Assembly (NCBI RefSeq): GCF_004664715.2
Contig: NC_051070.1
Span: 47,440,456-47,504,455, forward strand
Length of the DNA stretch: 64,000 nucleotides
Origin: Peromyscus leucopus
Lineage: Eukaryota > Chordata > Mammalia > Rodentia > Cricetidae
Direction: 5' to 3'
Made by a program: the position numbers and the translations under genes. Under the pieces are notes generated by a model. The model saw nothing but the letters and a program-made list of their open reading frames with translations. It was not told the DNA's origin and did not search any database. Shown here one piece after another: positions 1-10,620 of the stretch. Positions within the stretch are counted from its first letter, which is position 1, and every line of letters starts with the position of its first letter.

Positions 1-753
1 GGTCATACACATGAAATAAGTGAATCGGAAAAGTTAGCAAATGTTAATTGTGGGTGATTGAAATTCTGCATAATGTAAGCAGGATAAACTTTTAAAAACA
101 CTTTTTGTAAGATGCTGGTTACAGTAATAAAAATAAAACTAGCTACTTTTTGAAAGCATACATGTTTGTAAACACATAAGAAAATGCCAGGGGAGCATAC
201 CTAACTTAGAGTACTACCTGTGGGGGGTAGGAACATAGGGCAAAACAAGGTGTTCCTCTCTCTGAGTCTGTACGTTGAAACTGTATTCATTATGTGGTAT
301 GTGCATGTGTCTCCAAGCTCAAAGGGAAAGTCTGCCTCTAACAGAGTTAATTAGCTAAAGAGTATTCCAAGAAATACATGGGGTTCCATCTCCCCCGACC
401 TGGGCTTTACAGTTAGAAGATATCTCAAATCCTGCCATGGAGCAAGAACACCCTCCAGAGGACTAAGTGGAGGTGACAAGAATAGACATGGTTCTCATCA
501 GACATTTAGTAGGTTTCACACACGTGTCCCGAGCTCACACAAGCCAGGTCCCTACAAATGGAGTCTCTACAGTGTTACCACTCTGAACTGGTTTGCCTGT
601 TGCCTTGGTATGTTTTTCTAGGGTTAGTATTGATAAATTCCACCCTTTCCAAAGGGAAAACCACGCCTGAAGGAAGAGATGAACACTGAGACACTGGAGT
701 GTGGGTTGATGAAAAAGGGCTGTTTCTAAGCAATGCACAGTAAAACAATGTCT
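1..753. other. Intergenic, no gene seen
   Basis: AT-rich; no recognisable exon or repeat. No frame with coding character. Confidence 0.6.
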
Positions 754-893
754 TGCCAGGCATGGTGATGCATGCCTTTAATCACAGCACTCAGGATGCA
801 GAAGCAGTGGGTCTCTGATTTGGAGGCCAGCCTGGTCTATATAGCAAGTTTCAGGCTAGCCGGGTCTGCATAATAAGATCCAATCTCAAAAAG
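754..893 (+). mobile_element. B1 SINE
   Basis: GCCAGGCATGGTGATGCATGCC to CCAATCTCAAAAAG, diverged. Confidence 0.88.
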
Positions 894-895
894 GG

Positions 896-1464
896 TGGGG
901 GTAGGGCTGGCATGGGCAGCAATGTCTTAGTCATGGAGCTGAAAGGCTAAGGCTTGGACTCGTCAAAGCTTTTTGCCAGCCCACATCGTCCCCACTCATG
1001 TTTCTGGCCTGTGGAACCTAGGAGGGTGGGACCAATTCATCCATGCTGCACCAAGTTGGTTTTGCGAGCAAAGTTGTCTCCATTGAAGGAGAGACGGGTG
1101 GCTGTTCTTGTGCAGAAAGGCCCCAGAGTGGCTACCAGAGGTCTTTCCTGTTACAGTGTAGCTGTGGAGGGAGAGAGGGAGGCATTACTCACCAGGCTTT
1201 CTATCCTGTTCAAAAGGAAAGCTTCAGTACTCTCAGACAGCGTTGGCAGGTGGGACCTTAACAGCGTCAAACAGCCAGCTCTGAGATCACATTCTGTTAA
1301 CCACCTACGCAGATCCGTCGGAAAGCCGAGCAAGCCTTGGCTTGCAAGCTTAATAAGTTGAAATGAAACACTCCCACGTGTGAGTTCAAGTTGCACATGC
1401 TTGTGTTGCAGATGGCTGCCAGGGAGTCGACTGGGCAGGGACAGCCAGGAAAACCACGAGAGTT
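896..1464. other. Intergenic, no gene seen
   Basis: A 135-codon open frame at 954-1361 has no recognisable domain and overlaps open frames on the other strand; I treat it as chance. Confidence 0.55.
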
Positions 1465-1640
1465 TTGTTTGCTCTTTGAGACAAAGTATGGCTGTACTGC
1501 CTAGGTAGCCCTAAATTCCCGGGCTCATGTCCAGCTCCTGCCTCAACCTCCAGGGCTACAGTTGGGAGTATTTGGAATCGAACCTAGGGCTCACACATGC
1601 TAATTGTGCATTCTACCACTGGTCTACATTCCCTGCCCGC
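1465..1640 (-). mobile_element. B4 (ID-B1) SINE
   Basis: Antisense B1-like half, then an antisense tRNA-like half (AATCGAACCTAGGGCTC) with a degraded box B. Confidence 0.65.
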
Positions 1641-1927
1641 AGGACCACATTAAATAATAGTTTAATAATAAATAATAAACGGCTCTTTTCAGTTGCTTTT
1701 GGTTGACTCCTCCTGAGGGAAAGTGCGTGTGTTGATCCAGGTTAGGGTATCATGTACAGGAGAAAAGAAGCCAGGACATTACAGCGAATGTTTCACGTGT
1801 TCACAAACATCCATCTGTACCAGATGTTTCCCGTGTCACCGTTGCTGGTCACAGAAGATAGAGAGGCTCTGGTTTGAGGGAGTGGTTGGGTGGAGGCTGG
1901 TAAAGGGTTACCTTTGTGCTATGACAG

Positions 1928-2270
1928 TGTCTCAGTCACTGTTGTATCACTGGGAAGAGACACCATGACCAAGGCAACTCTTACAAAGAGAGCTTTCAGT
2001 TGGGGTCTGGCTTACAGTTTGAGAGGTTTAGTTGATTATCACGGCGGAAGCATGGCATCTCTCGTGCTGAGAGCTACGTCCTGATCTGTCTGCCGAGCGA
2101 GAGGGAACTGGGCCTGGCAGGGGCTTTGGAAATCTCAAAGCTCCTCCCAGTGACGAACTTCCTCCAACAAGGCCACATCTCCAAATCCTTCTCCCAGTTC
2201 CACTCCCAGGGGACCAAGAATTCAAATCTGTGAGCCTGGGGGGGCATTCCTACTCACACCACCACAGGGG
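1928..2270 (+). repeat. Type A medium-reiteration repeat
   Basis: TGTCTCAGTCACTG, then GAAGAGACACCATGACCA, CATGGCATC and CTTCCTCCAACAAGGCCACA to CACACCACCAC. Collinear with the 32643 element. Confidence 0.7.
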
Positions 2271-2524
2271 CGGTTAATGAAGTTAACTTCTGATGGCCTA
2301 GGCTTACGACTGGCTCGAACCTGGTCTAGAGAAGACTTTGCTGTATGCTCTCAGCCAAAGACACACGGCAGAGGCCTGCTCCAACACCTGGGGGGAGTCC
2401 CCGTATCTGCATCTCACTGGGATCAGAAGGCAGGCACTGGACAGGCACGTGAGTTCTAGGGAATGACCGTCCCCCACGTGGCTTTGTAGCATCACTTGTC
2501 CCCTCTTAAAAATAGTCATCACAG

Positions 2525-2651
2525 AAGCTGGGTGTGGCGGTGTGTGCCTTGAATCCCAGTGCTCAGTAAGCAGAGAAGTGTGGATCTCTGAGTTACAGGA
2601 CAGCCAGAGCTACATAGTGAGACCCTGTCTCACTTTAAAAAAAAAAAAAAG
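2525..2651 (+). mobile_element. B1 SINE
   Basis: GCTGGGTGTGGCGGTGTGTGCC to a 13-A tail. Confidence 0.88.
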
Positions 2652-2814
2652 TTTACAGTCCTGGGGACCGGCCACCCTCTCAGGCCACATGGTCTTTGCT
2701 GTTTCTGCTTCTGTAGATTCTCTGCTCCATCCTGCTCTCTGCAGATTGGCCTCCTTGACAATGCACGACTTGTGTTCTGGCAGAGATGAATGCTCAGGGT
2801 TCCAATTCGTTTTG

Positions 2815-3011
2815 GTAATATTTTATTTTGTATATGGGGATTTTGCCAGCGTGTATGTATGTGTACCGCTTGTGTACAGTCAGTACCCATACGGGCCAGA
2901 AGATGGTGTCAGCACCTGGAGTCAACAGATGGTTGTGAGCAATGGGAATTGAACTCAGGTCCTCTAGAAGAGCACCAAGTGTTCCTAACCACTGGGCCAT
3001 CTCTCCAGCTC
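2815..3011 (-). mobile_element. B2-type SINE
   Basis: Antisense: ends GGCCATCTCTCCAGCTCC (the tRNA-like head), with box B complement GGGAATTGAACTCAGG. Confidence 0.85.
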
Positions 3012-3354
3012 CAACTTTCCTTTTTTTTTTTTTTTTGTTTTTGTTTTTGTTTTTTTCTTAATGCTTAAATCAAGCCTTTACATATTCTAATCACACACTC
3101 CAGCTTTACATGGCTTTCAGCCCAACCAGTTGCCCCTTGTTCCTAGGTCAGTGGTTCTGAGGTCTGAGCTGCACAACTAAAGAGAAGAGTGAAGGATGAC
3201 TAGCCAATAATGGTGGACTTTTGAAGAAAACGACCATTCCAGTTCTAGAATCCCTGTGACTCCTTTGTGCAGAGAACAGAATACGCAGTCTACAACAGTA
3301 GCTTACGAGGTAAGCTGTATGAAGGACTTAACTGCTTGCGTGTGTAATGAGGAA

Positions 3355-3590
3355 AGAAGCCGAGCATGGTGGTGTAGGCCTGTAGTCCCAGCAATCAGGA
3401 GGGCGAGGGCAAGAGAATTGCATGACTGGGGCTAGCATGAGCTACATAGACTGCCTCTAAACACAAGCAGAAAAAACCTAAATTGCACCAGGATTTGCAC
3501 ACCTTTAATCCTAGCAAATCTGTGAGTTCGAGGCCTGCCTGGTCTACAGAGCAAGTTCCAGGACAGCCAGAGCTACACAGAGAAACCTTG
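3355..3590 (+). mobile_element. Two B1-type SINEs in tandem
   Basis: An old monomer at 3357-3480 (GCCGAGCATGGTGGTG) and a second at 3483-3590 (CACACCTTTAATCC to ACACAGAGAAACC). Confidence 0.8.
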
Positions 3591-4239
3591 CAGTTGGGAC
3601 AGCAATTATCCACCAGTGACACAGTTGTTAGCCACAATTTAGAAGTTCCTCACCCCATTTCTGGCAGGTGGCCCTTGAACTCATATTGCTAGTGTGCTAG
3701 TGTGCACTAATAAAGCGTTGTCAGCAGGTCAGAAATGTGACAGCCTTTCTGCAGACACGGGAGCAGGAAAGGCATTCACACATGTCTTTTTAGTGGAGCA
3801 CAGGCCTCACACACCTGATACCATGGCCCCCTTCAGTCCCTGGATTCTCTGATACACCTGCTCACCAGAATCCTGGTGGGAGATCAGGGCAAATACAGGC
3901 TACTAGCCCCTACTGAGACACATCCCTCCGAAGGAGCCCCCACCTCCTTATTCTCACAAGGTTCCACATCACTGCTAATGACTAGCCAAGACTCAAAACA
4001 ACCGAGTTTGTCATCCACTGTCAACTAGACAACTAAGTGTCATTTAGTGGAGGTTTTCCTGGTCATGGACAGCTCATAGGAAACTTCAAGGCTTCCCTGA
4101 AGAAACTCAGTGACCCCAACTACTACACATCCCTGCACCCCCTACCCTGGGAAACTCAAAAGGGAACCCACACTGACAGTGCGAACCTTGACATAAGCCC
4201 CTCTATTCTCTCCTGGAACCACACAAAAGGACACACCCT

Positions 4240-4375
4240 TGGTCTAGCACTAGAGAGGCAGAGGCAGGTGGATCTCTGAGTTCAAGGCCAGCCTCGTCTA
4301 CAGAGCAAGTTCCAGGACAGCCAGGGCTATACAGAAACCCTGTGTTGAAAAACCAAAACAGACCAAAAAAGAAAG
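4240..4375 (+). mobile_element. B1 SINE, 5' truncated
   Basis: Starts within AGAGAGGCAGAGGCAGGTGG and ends at GAAACCCTGTGTTGAAAAACC. Confidence 0.85.
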
Positions 4376-4379
4376 GAGA

Positions 4380-4833
4380 CAAGTGTTCTTGGGTTACACC
4401 ATAAAGTTGCATCTTGATGAGCCTGTCACAATTTGCAAATTGCTTTAGTTCAGCCCAGCCTAGCAACACCGTTCACTATGGAATGTGGTGTTTACCTTGT
4501 GCTGGGGTAGCTGCCTGGATGCTGCCATACCATATCAAATTGCATGTCACTGCCCAGGGAACAGATCCAAATTCAAAACTCAGAGTACAGTTTCTGCAGA
4601 GTGTGAAGTGCTTTCACACCATGCTAACATCAAACCATTGAGTTGGGCCTCTTCCCAACAGTACCAGAAGGGGAGAGAGGGATGTGGAGCAGCTTGGCTC
4701 CGTGCCTGCCACAGAGTGGACGAACGGCCAGTCAACGTTCAGTGTAGAATCTGCTTGCTGAGCTGGGTAGCCTGCAGTTCACAGTTCACTTTTAGCCACT
4801 TCACAGGAAATGGTTGAAAATCCATTAACAGGG
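4380..4833. other. Intergenic, no gene seen
   Basis: Mixed composition, no repeat or exon recognised. Confidence 0.5.
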
Positions 4834-4837
4834 GTGT

Positions 4838-4930
<93 letters not shown>
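4834..4930. repeat. (TG)n microsatellite, about 97 bp
   Basis: Almost pure TG with two TA interruptions. His/Thr-rich frames across it are artefacts. Confidence 0.95.
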
Positions 4931-4931
<1 letters not shown>

Positions 4932-5395
4932 AGTGATTATCAAACAGACCTAATTTGGGATGAAACAAATACTTAAAAGGCTTGAAGCCCCCGGTGACTC
5001 TTCTAGAGCCCTGTGAGTTAGGTGCCTCTGTGATTGGGTCCTCCCTGCCCCACACCAATGGCACGAGAGCCACCAAACACATCCTGTCAGCCTCTACTAG
5101 CCAGCCCTGGAGTTCCCACCTCTTGCCTGTCACATTCCCGGATTGTAGTGGTCCTGGAGGTGATTTCCCATGGAGGAAAGAAATGGAGTGTTTCCCCAGG
5201 TTGGTTGGGTTACAGATCTCATGGTTCCTTCTCCAACTGCATCTACTCCAGTCTGTTCAACGTCCAAGGTCTGATGTTTCCCAGACAAGAGCACTGGGAG
5301 ATGACAGAAGGTCTCTTCTCACTCCTGAGAAGGCACTTCAGTCCCTGCCAGGCCCGATGCACACTGGGATACATCCGGTCAAAAGGTAGAAGTGT

Positions 5396-5562
5396 GGGGC
5401 CCGTGAGATGGCTCAGTGGTTAGCAAAGCTGGGAGCCTGATGACCTGAGTTTGAACCTCAGGACCCACATGGTGGAGGGAAAGTACCAACTCCCACAGGT
5501 GGTTCTGTGACCTCCATCAGGTGCCATGGCTCAGGTATGAGCATACACACAAAAAAAATGTA
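5396..5562 (+). mobile_element. B3 SINE
   Basis: GGGGCCCGTGAGATGGCTCAG, TTTGAACCTCAGGACCCACATGG, AACTCCCACAGG. Confidence 0.85.
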
Positions 5563-5770
5563 ATTGTTTTCAAAAACAGAAGCGTGTGTTTGATGCCGAG
5601 TCCTTACCAAATGTGTGCTTGGTGTCCATAGCAAACAATGAGAGGCCCCTGACCTGGTGAGACCTATAAGGAACTGGAGACTTTTTTTTCCTGCAACAAT
5701 TGATATTCTGGTCCACTCAGCCTTTATGACAAACCACCATAAAATGAGTGGCCTATAAGCAACAGAAATC

Positions 5771-5958
5771 TGGGCTTGTAGCATGGCTCGTCAGGTAAAG
5801 GCATTTACCACCAAGCCTGAGAACTTTAGTTCTCTCTCTCGGGCCCCCAAAGTGGAAGGAGAGGACCAACTCCCGAAAGTTTGTGGTCTAACCTGCCCGC
5901 ATGTGCCGTGACCTGCAGCCACCCACACACACACAAAAATAAATGCATAAGTAAATGG
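5771..5958 (+). mobile_element. B3 SINE
   Basis: TGGCTCGTCAGGTAAAGGC, GGAAGGAGAGGACCAACTCCC, then a CA-rich and AAATAAATGC tail. Confidence 0.85.
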
Positions 5959-5959
5959 A

Positions 5960-6800
5960 TGTAATTTAACACGGAGGCCTGAGGTCCATGACCAGGGCTC
6001 CCCTGTCATGGGTTCTGGTGAGGGTCTTCTGGTGTGCAGCCTGAACACTTGCTGTCGTTACTTAGTGGAAAGAAGGCAAGAAAGTTGGCTGGAGTCCAGT
6101 TCATGAAGGGCACTAATCCTGACTCTGAGGGCTGCAGCCCCATGACGTCATCTTCCAAAGCCCCTCCTAACATCCTCACCTTTCAGGAGAGAACTGCAAC
6201 ATGAGTTCCAGGGCTACCTAGACATCGCTCCATCAGTCAGTTAGTCATACACCAGGAAGGAGTTTCACATGTGATTCCATAACTTGTTCTTTTTAAAGAT
6301 GAATAAACCTTATTTTGAAAACAACTGTTTGCTGCCTTCAATCCTTAGCTGAAATGACTGCACAGCTCTGTTAATTTTTTTTTTTTAAAGTAAAGGCTAC
6401 ACCTACACAGGATCTACTTTTGGGCTTGGAAGAGGGTGGTTAATGCCATAGCTCATGAAGACTAACTTGCCAGTTTAATTTAAATTGGGTTGAATAGCAA
6501 GCCTAGCATGAGAGCTAAAACACGCATACTGACCTTGAGCTTGGGTGGTAAAATAATAGCATGATGCAGTTGAGCAAGCTGTAGGGTAGGCTGGGGCCTA
6601 CCTTTCTAAGAACATCCTGAAGTTGTGTCTGCCTGACCCACGGCAGCTTCATCTGGGTCTCCTGCCTCTGCCTCCTGTAGCAAATCCTACTGGCTGGCAC
6701 CACCACAACCGGCTGAGTGTAGCTCGGGCCTGAGCTGGGGCCCACAAGGCCACAGGCAAATAGCTTTTTCTCGAATTCGTACCAAGAACGTTGGATGCCA
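5960..6800. other. Intergenic with an old repeat
   Basis: 6085-6240 resembles an old mammalian interspersed repeat (TCATCTTCCAAAGCCCCTCC). No exon recognised in the rest. Confidence 0.45.
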
Positions 6801-6802
6801 GA

Positions 6803-7269
6803 TGTAGCATGAATCTTAAAAGGTCTTATTAATAAAAACAAACCTGGAGCCAGGTATTGGGGTAAATGCTGGAAGATCAGAGAAGCAGAACAAGCCACAG
6901 CTAACCTCACCTTGCCAATTCCTCAGCTGATCCTGTTTCCTCAGACTGGAAGCCTCTGAGGCCTCATCCAAATGGATCTCAGCTGAACTGCTGCTAAAAG
7001 CTTAACCAGCCTAGTTCCTGGTTTTCATGCCTTATATACCTTTCTGCTTTCTGCCATCACTTCCTGGGATTAAAGGCGTGAGTCACCATGGCTGGCTGTT
7101 TCTGTGTGGCTTTGAACTCAGATCGGGATGGATCTCTGCCTCCCAAGTGATAGGATTAAAGGTGTGTGTGCCACCATTTTCTGGCCTCTATCTAGTGGCT
7201 GTTCTGTTCTCTGACCCCAGATAAGTTTATTAGGGTGCACAATATTTTGGGGAACACAATATCACCACA
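6803..7269 (-). mobile_element. Solo ERV-type LTR containing B1-derived segments
   Basis: On the minus strand it opens TGTGGTGATATTGTGTTCCC, has a CCTAATAAAC signal near its start, and ends GATTCATGCTACA. Two B1-like antisense blocks (around 7060-7095 and 7100-7185) lie inside it and look like part of the LTR family rather than later insertions. No clear target duplication. Confidence 0.65.
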
Positions 7270-7290
7270 TACAATTCTTTTTTAAAAATA

Positions 7291-7498
7291 GAATGCATTG
7301 GGGCTGGAGAGATGGCTCAGTGGTTAAGAGCACTGGCTGTTCTTGCAGAGGACCTGGATTCAGTTCCCAACACAAGGCATCTCACCACCTGTAATTGGAG
7401 TTGCAGGGAATCTAATGTTCCAGGGCACCAGGAATGCATGTGGTGCACATACAGGCAAGACACTCATAACAAAAATAAATATTAAAGATATTTTTTAA
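7291..7498 (+). mobile_element. B2 SINE
   Basis: GGGGCTGGAGAGATGGCTCAG box A; GGATTCAGTTCCCAAC box B; tail AAATAAATATTAAAG. Confidence 0.9.
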
Positions 7499-7509
7499 AG
7501 CATGTGTAT

Positions 7510-7652
7510 CCACTTGGGAGGCAGAGGCAGGTGGATCTCTGTGAGTTCGAGACCAGCCTGGTCTACAAAGCGAGTTCCAGGACAAGCTCCAAAGCTACAC
7601 AGAGAAACCCTGTTTCAAACAAAACAAAACAAACAAACAAACAAACAAAAAA
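7510..7652 (+). mobile_element. B1 SINE, 5' truncated
   Basis: CTTGGGAGGCAGAGGCAGG to GAAACCCTGTTTCAAAC and an AAAC-rich tail. Confidence 0.9.
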
Positions 7653-7663
7653 GCATGTGTATC

Positions 7664-7812
7664 TTTGGGGGTGTGGTAGCTCACACCTCTAAATCCCAGA
7701 ATTTAGGGAAGCAGGCAGAGGCAGGTGAACCTCTGTGAGTTCGTGGTCAGTCTGGTCAACATTGTGAGTTCCAGGGTAGCCAGGACTACGTAGCGAGACC
7801 ATGTCTAAAAGA
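7664..7812 (+). mobile_element. B1 SINE
   Basis: GGGGGTGTGGTAGCTCACACC to GCGAGACCATGTCTAAAAG, diverged. Confidence 0.85.
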
Positions 7813-8042
7813 GGGGGGGGGGGTGTATATCTTGAAAGTAGAAGGGGTAGTTTTGGGTGAAGAGACCACAGAGAGGAGAGAATTAGTGGTGGGGGAGGAT
7901 AGCAGTGGGCAAATATAAGCAATGTACAATGATGTGCATACATTAAAATGCCATAGAAAATGGTTTGAAAAAATAAGTCTGTAATCTCAGCATCTCAGAA
8001 AGCTGAGTCAGAAGGAATAAAGGGCAGCCTGGGCTAAATAGC

Positions 8043-8235
8043 AAGGCTGGGATGTGGCTCATTCGGCAGAGTGCTTGTGTAACATGTAAGAAGTCCTGCA
8101 TTTGATCTCAAGGACTACATAAAACATGGCCTGTAATCCTAGCACTTGGGATGTGCTGGGTGGAGGATCAGCCCAGGCATCCTCGGTATTAGAGGGTTCA
8201 AGGTCAGGCCAAGTTACTTGGGACTCTGTCTCAAA
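8043..8235 (+). mobile_element. B4 (ID-B1) SINE
   Basis: GGCTGGGATGTGGCTCATTCGG tRNA-like head followed by a B1-like half (GGCCTGTAATCCTAGCAC). Confidence 0.7.
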
Positions 8236-8292
8236 GGAAGAGGGAGGTGGTGTGTATCTATTTTAGTCCCTTTTTGTTTGTTTGTTTGTTTT

Positions 8293-8429
8293 TTGTTTTG
8301 GTTTTTTGAGACAGGGTTTCTCTGTGTAGCTTTGGTGCCTGTCATGGAACTTGCTCTGTAGACCAGGCTGGCCTCGAACTCACAAAGATCTGCCTGCCTC
8401 TGCCTCCTGAGTGCTGGGATTAAAGGTGT

Positions 8430-8508
<79 letters not shown>

Positions 8509-8545
8509 ACCACCACCACCACCACCACCACCACCACCCGGCATA
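8293..8545 (-). mobile_element. B1 SINE whose 5' end expanded into a (CCG)n(CCA)n microsatellite
   Basis: Antisense B1 8293-8435, then about 70 bp of CCG and 36 bp of CCA before the closing CCCGGC. The expansion lies where a normal copy reads GCGCCACCACCGCCCGGC. Confidence 0.9.
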
Positions 8546-8953
8546 TTGAGCTATTCTTATTCTTCATCCTCAAAAACAACCAGATCCCTCCATGATGTTA
8601 AGTTTGACAGACTCTTTTTATATATGAAGTCGTTATGAATTTGTACATCATGTTTGGGCAGGGCCCCTGCTATCTCTGTGAGGTTCCCCTTTTAGTATAT
8701 GCTGCCAGAGCTTGACTTTCTTGACACAGATCACTGGGCTTGTGGGCACTTTCCACTGAAGGTCATTCCCTGAAGCCAGCCTCCTCTCTCTCGGAATGGC
8801 CGCAGAGATTTTATTGTGCTGGGATCAATGGCTCTTTAACGCGTAAGCAATGCCTCAGCTGTGGACCAAAGTTAAGGCTCTTCGCTGAGTGACCGTCAGA
8901 GCCCTTCTCTTTGCTTTTTATTTATTTATTTATTTATTTATTTATTTTTTTTT

Positions 8954-9103
8954 TTGGTTTTTCGAGACAGGGTTTCTCTGCGTAGCTTTGCGCCTTTCCT
9001 GGAGCTCACTTGGTAGCCCAGGCTGGCCTCGAACTCACAGAGATCTACCTGGCTCTGCCTCCCGAGTGCTGGGATTAAAGGCGTGCGCCACCACCGCCCG
9101 GCC
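8954..9103 (-). mobile_element. B1 SINE with (TTTA)n at its tail
   Basis: TTTTTCGAGACAGGGTTTC to CACCACCGCCCGGCC, nearly consensus; tail region 8917-8946 is TTTA repeats. Confidence 0.92.
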
Positions 9104-9458
9104 TCTTTGCTTTTTAATATCATCCAGATTCACTCAGGTTAGGACTCCGAGTTCATAGCCGGTCTCCAGTTCTAGGATGGCTTAAACCCTTTGCCTTGGT
9201 CCCCCGAGGAAAAAAATAATAATCTAAGCATTACCCCAGCTACCCTTCAGAGTGGCCAGTGTCAGGGCATGCAAGGAAAGGCCTGGGTTCTTCATTACAC
9301 AGAGAAGTGACTCGCAGCTGACCTCTAACGATTTTTATTGCGCAATATAACTCACTGTGTGCTAGAAGAATCAGCAGGCGGAAAGAAGAGAAACGTTCCC
9401 AACCAGATGTAGGTGACTTGTTCTCCTTAACACATTGCTGTCATGATTGTGAAGGGTA

Positions 9459-9459
<1 letters not shown>

Positions 9460-9498
<39 letters not shown>
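9460..9498. repeat. (ATG)13 microsatellite
   Basis: Pure trinucleotide run. Confidence 0.95.
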
Positions 9499-9524
9499 TG
9501 TGTTCTGCTAAAGACAGGACATCA

Positions 9525-9722
9525 CGGGACTGTAAAGATCGCTTGCTATTCTTGCAGAGGACCCAGGTTTAATTCCCAGCACCCACATGGTGACTCACAA
9601 CCATCTGTAACTCCAGTTCCAGGGTATCTGATGCCTCCTTCTGACCTCCAAGGCCACCAGGCATGCACGTGGTATACAACATATATGCAGGCAAAACACA
9701 CATAAAATAATTTAAAAAAAGA
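9525..9722 (+). mobile_element. B2-type SINE
   Basis: GGACCCAGGTTTAATTCCCAGC box B, CACAACCATCTGTAAC, tail ATAAAATAATTTAAAAA. Confidence 0.85.
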
Positions 9723-9844
9723 TAGGCCATGCCCCCCCCCCCCCATCTCAAGAGATTGCTTGCTAACCCTATGAGTAATGGCACTCCTAGGAACTACGTC
9801 TCTGGGATGGTTTTTTCTCTTTTTCTCTTTCTGTTTTGTTCTGT

Positions 9845-9922
9845 GTTCTTTAGAATTCACCCTGTAGCCCAGGGTGACCTCAAACTCCGCAATCCTGCTT
9901 CAGCTTTCCAAGAGCTGAGATT
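9845..9922 (-). mobile_element. Old B1 fragment
   Basis: CACCCTGTAGCCCAGGGTGACCTC... remnant. Confidence 0.5.
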
Positions 9923-10202
9923 TTTCCTGGAAGCAGCTGCTCCAGCCCAGACAGTCCGATGATTGCAGAAGCCGCTGCGCTTCCCTGAACCCTCCTGAAA
10001 GGGAAATCCGAGCTGACACCACCCTGGATCGTGACCTACAAAACTTCAACATGATGCGTGTTGTCTTAAAACAAGGGTTATTCTGTAACGGCAGTATATA
10101 ATTAATACAGTGACTCATGGTAAACAAGATGCAAGCAATTAGCATATATTTCAAAATAAAAGCTACCTACTTTGAATTCTTTTTACTTTATTACTCATAT
10201 AG

Positions 10203-10203
<1 letters not shown>

Positions 10204-10254
<51 letters not shown>
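10204..10254. repeat. (TG)n microsatellite
   Basis: About 51 bp, pure. Confidence 0.95.
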
Positions 10255-10256
<2 letters not shown>

Positions 10257-10412
10257 ATTGGGGGTTCAGTTGCCATGGTGTGTGTGTGGGGGGGTCAGAG
10301 ACAACTTTCAATTTTCAGAATCAGTTCTCTCCCTGTGGGTTCAGAATGCCAAACTAAAGTTGTCAGACTTGGTGGCAATACCTTCGCCTGAAGAGTGACC
10401 TCACCAGCCCCA
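10255..10412 (-). mobile_element. B3-type SINE
   Basis: Antisense remnant after the TG run, ending CCTCACCAGCCCC. Confidence 0.65.
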
Positions 10413-10432
10413 GAATCCATATATATATAGTG

Positions 10433-10436
<4 letters not shown>

Positions 10437-10476
<40 letters not shown>

Positions 10477-10620
10477 CACATCCGTCAGGGCACAGGTGTG
10501 GAGGTCAGAGGCCAACTCTCTGGCATTCTCTCCCGTCATTTCATGGATCCAAATATGAAACTCAGGTAGGCAGGCCTGTATGCTAGCCTATATCACTGAC
10601 CCTCTCTCTGCCTCTATTCA
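10437..10620 (-). mobile_element. (TG)n plus B3-type SINE
   Basis: TG run 10437-10473, then GTGGAGGTCAGAGGCCAACTC and a degraded antisense body. Confidence 0.7.

Noticed and set aside
1..753. Possible last exon of Gtf2f2 on the left
   Set aside because: Synteny suggested it, but no matching open frame or splice acceptor was found.
8214..8638. Open frames with poly-Arg, poly-Ala and poly-Pro runs
   Set aside because: They are translations of the CCG/CCA microsatellite plus a B1.
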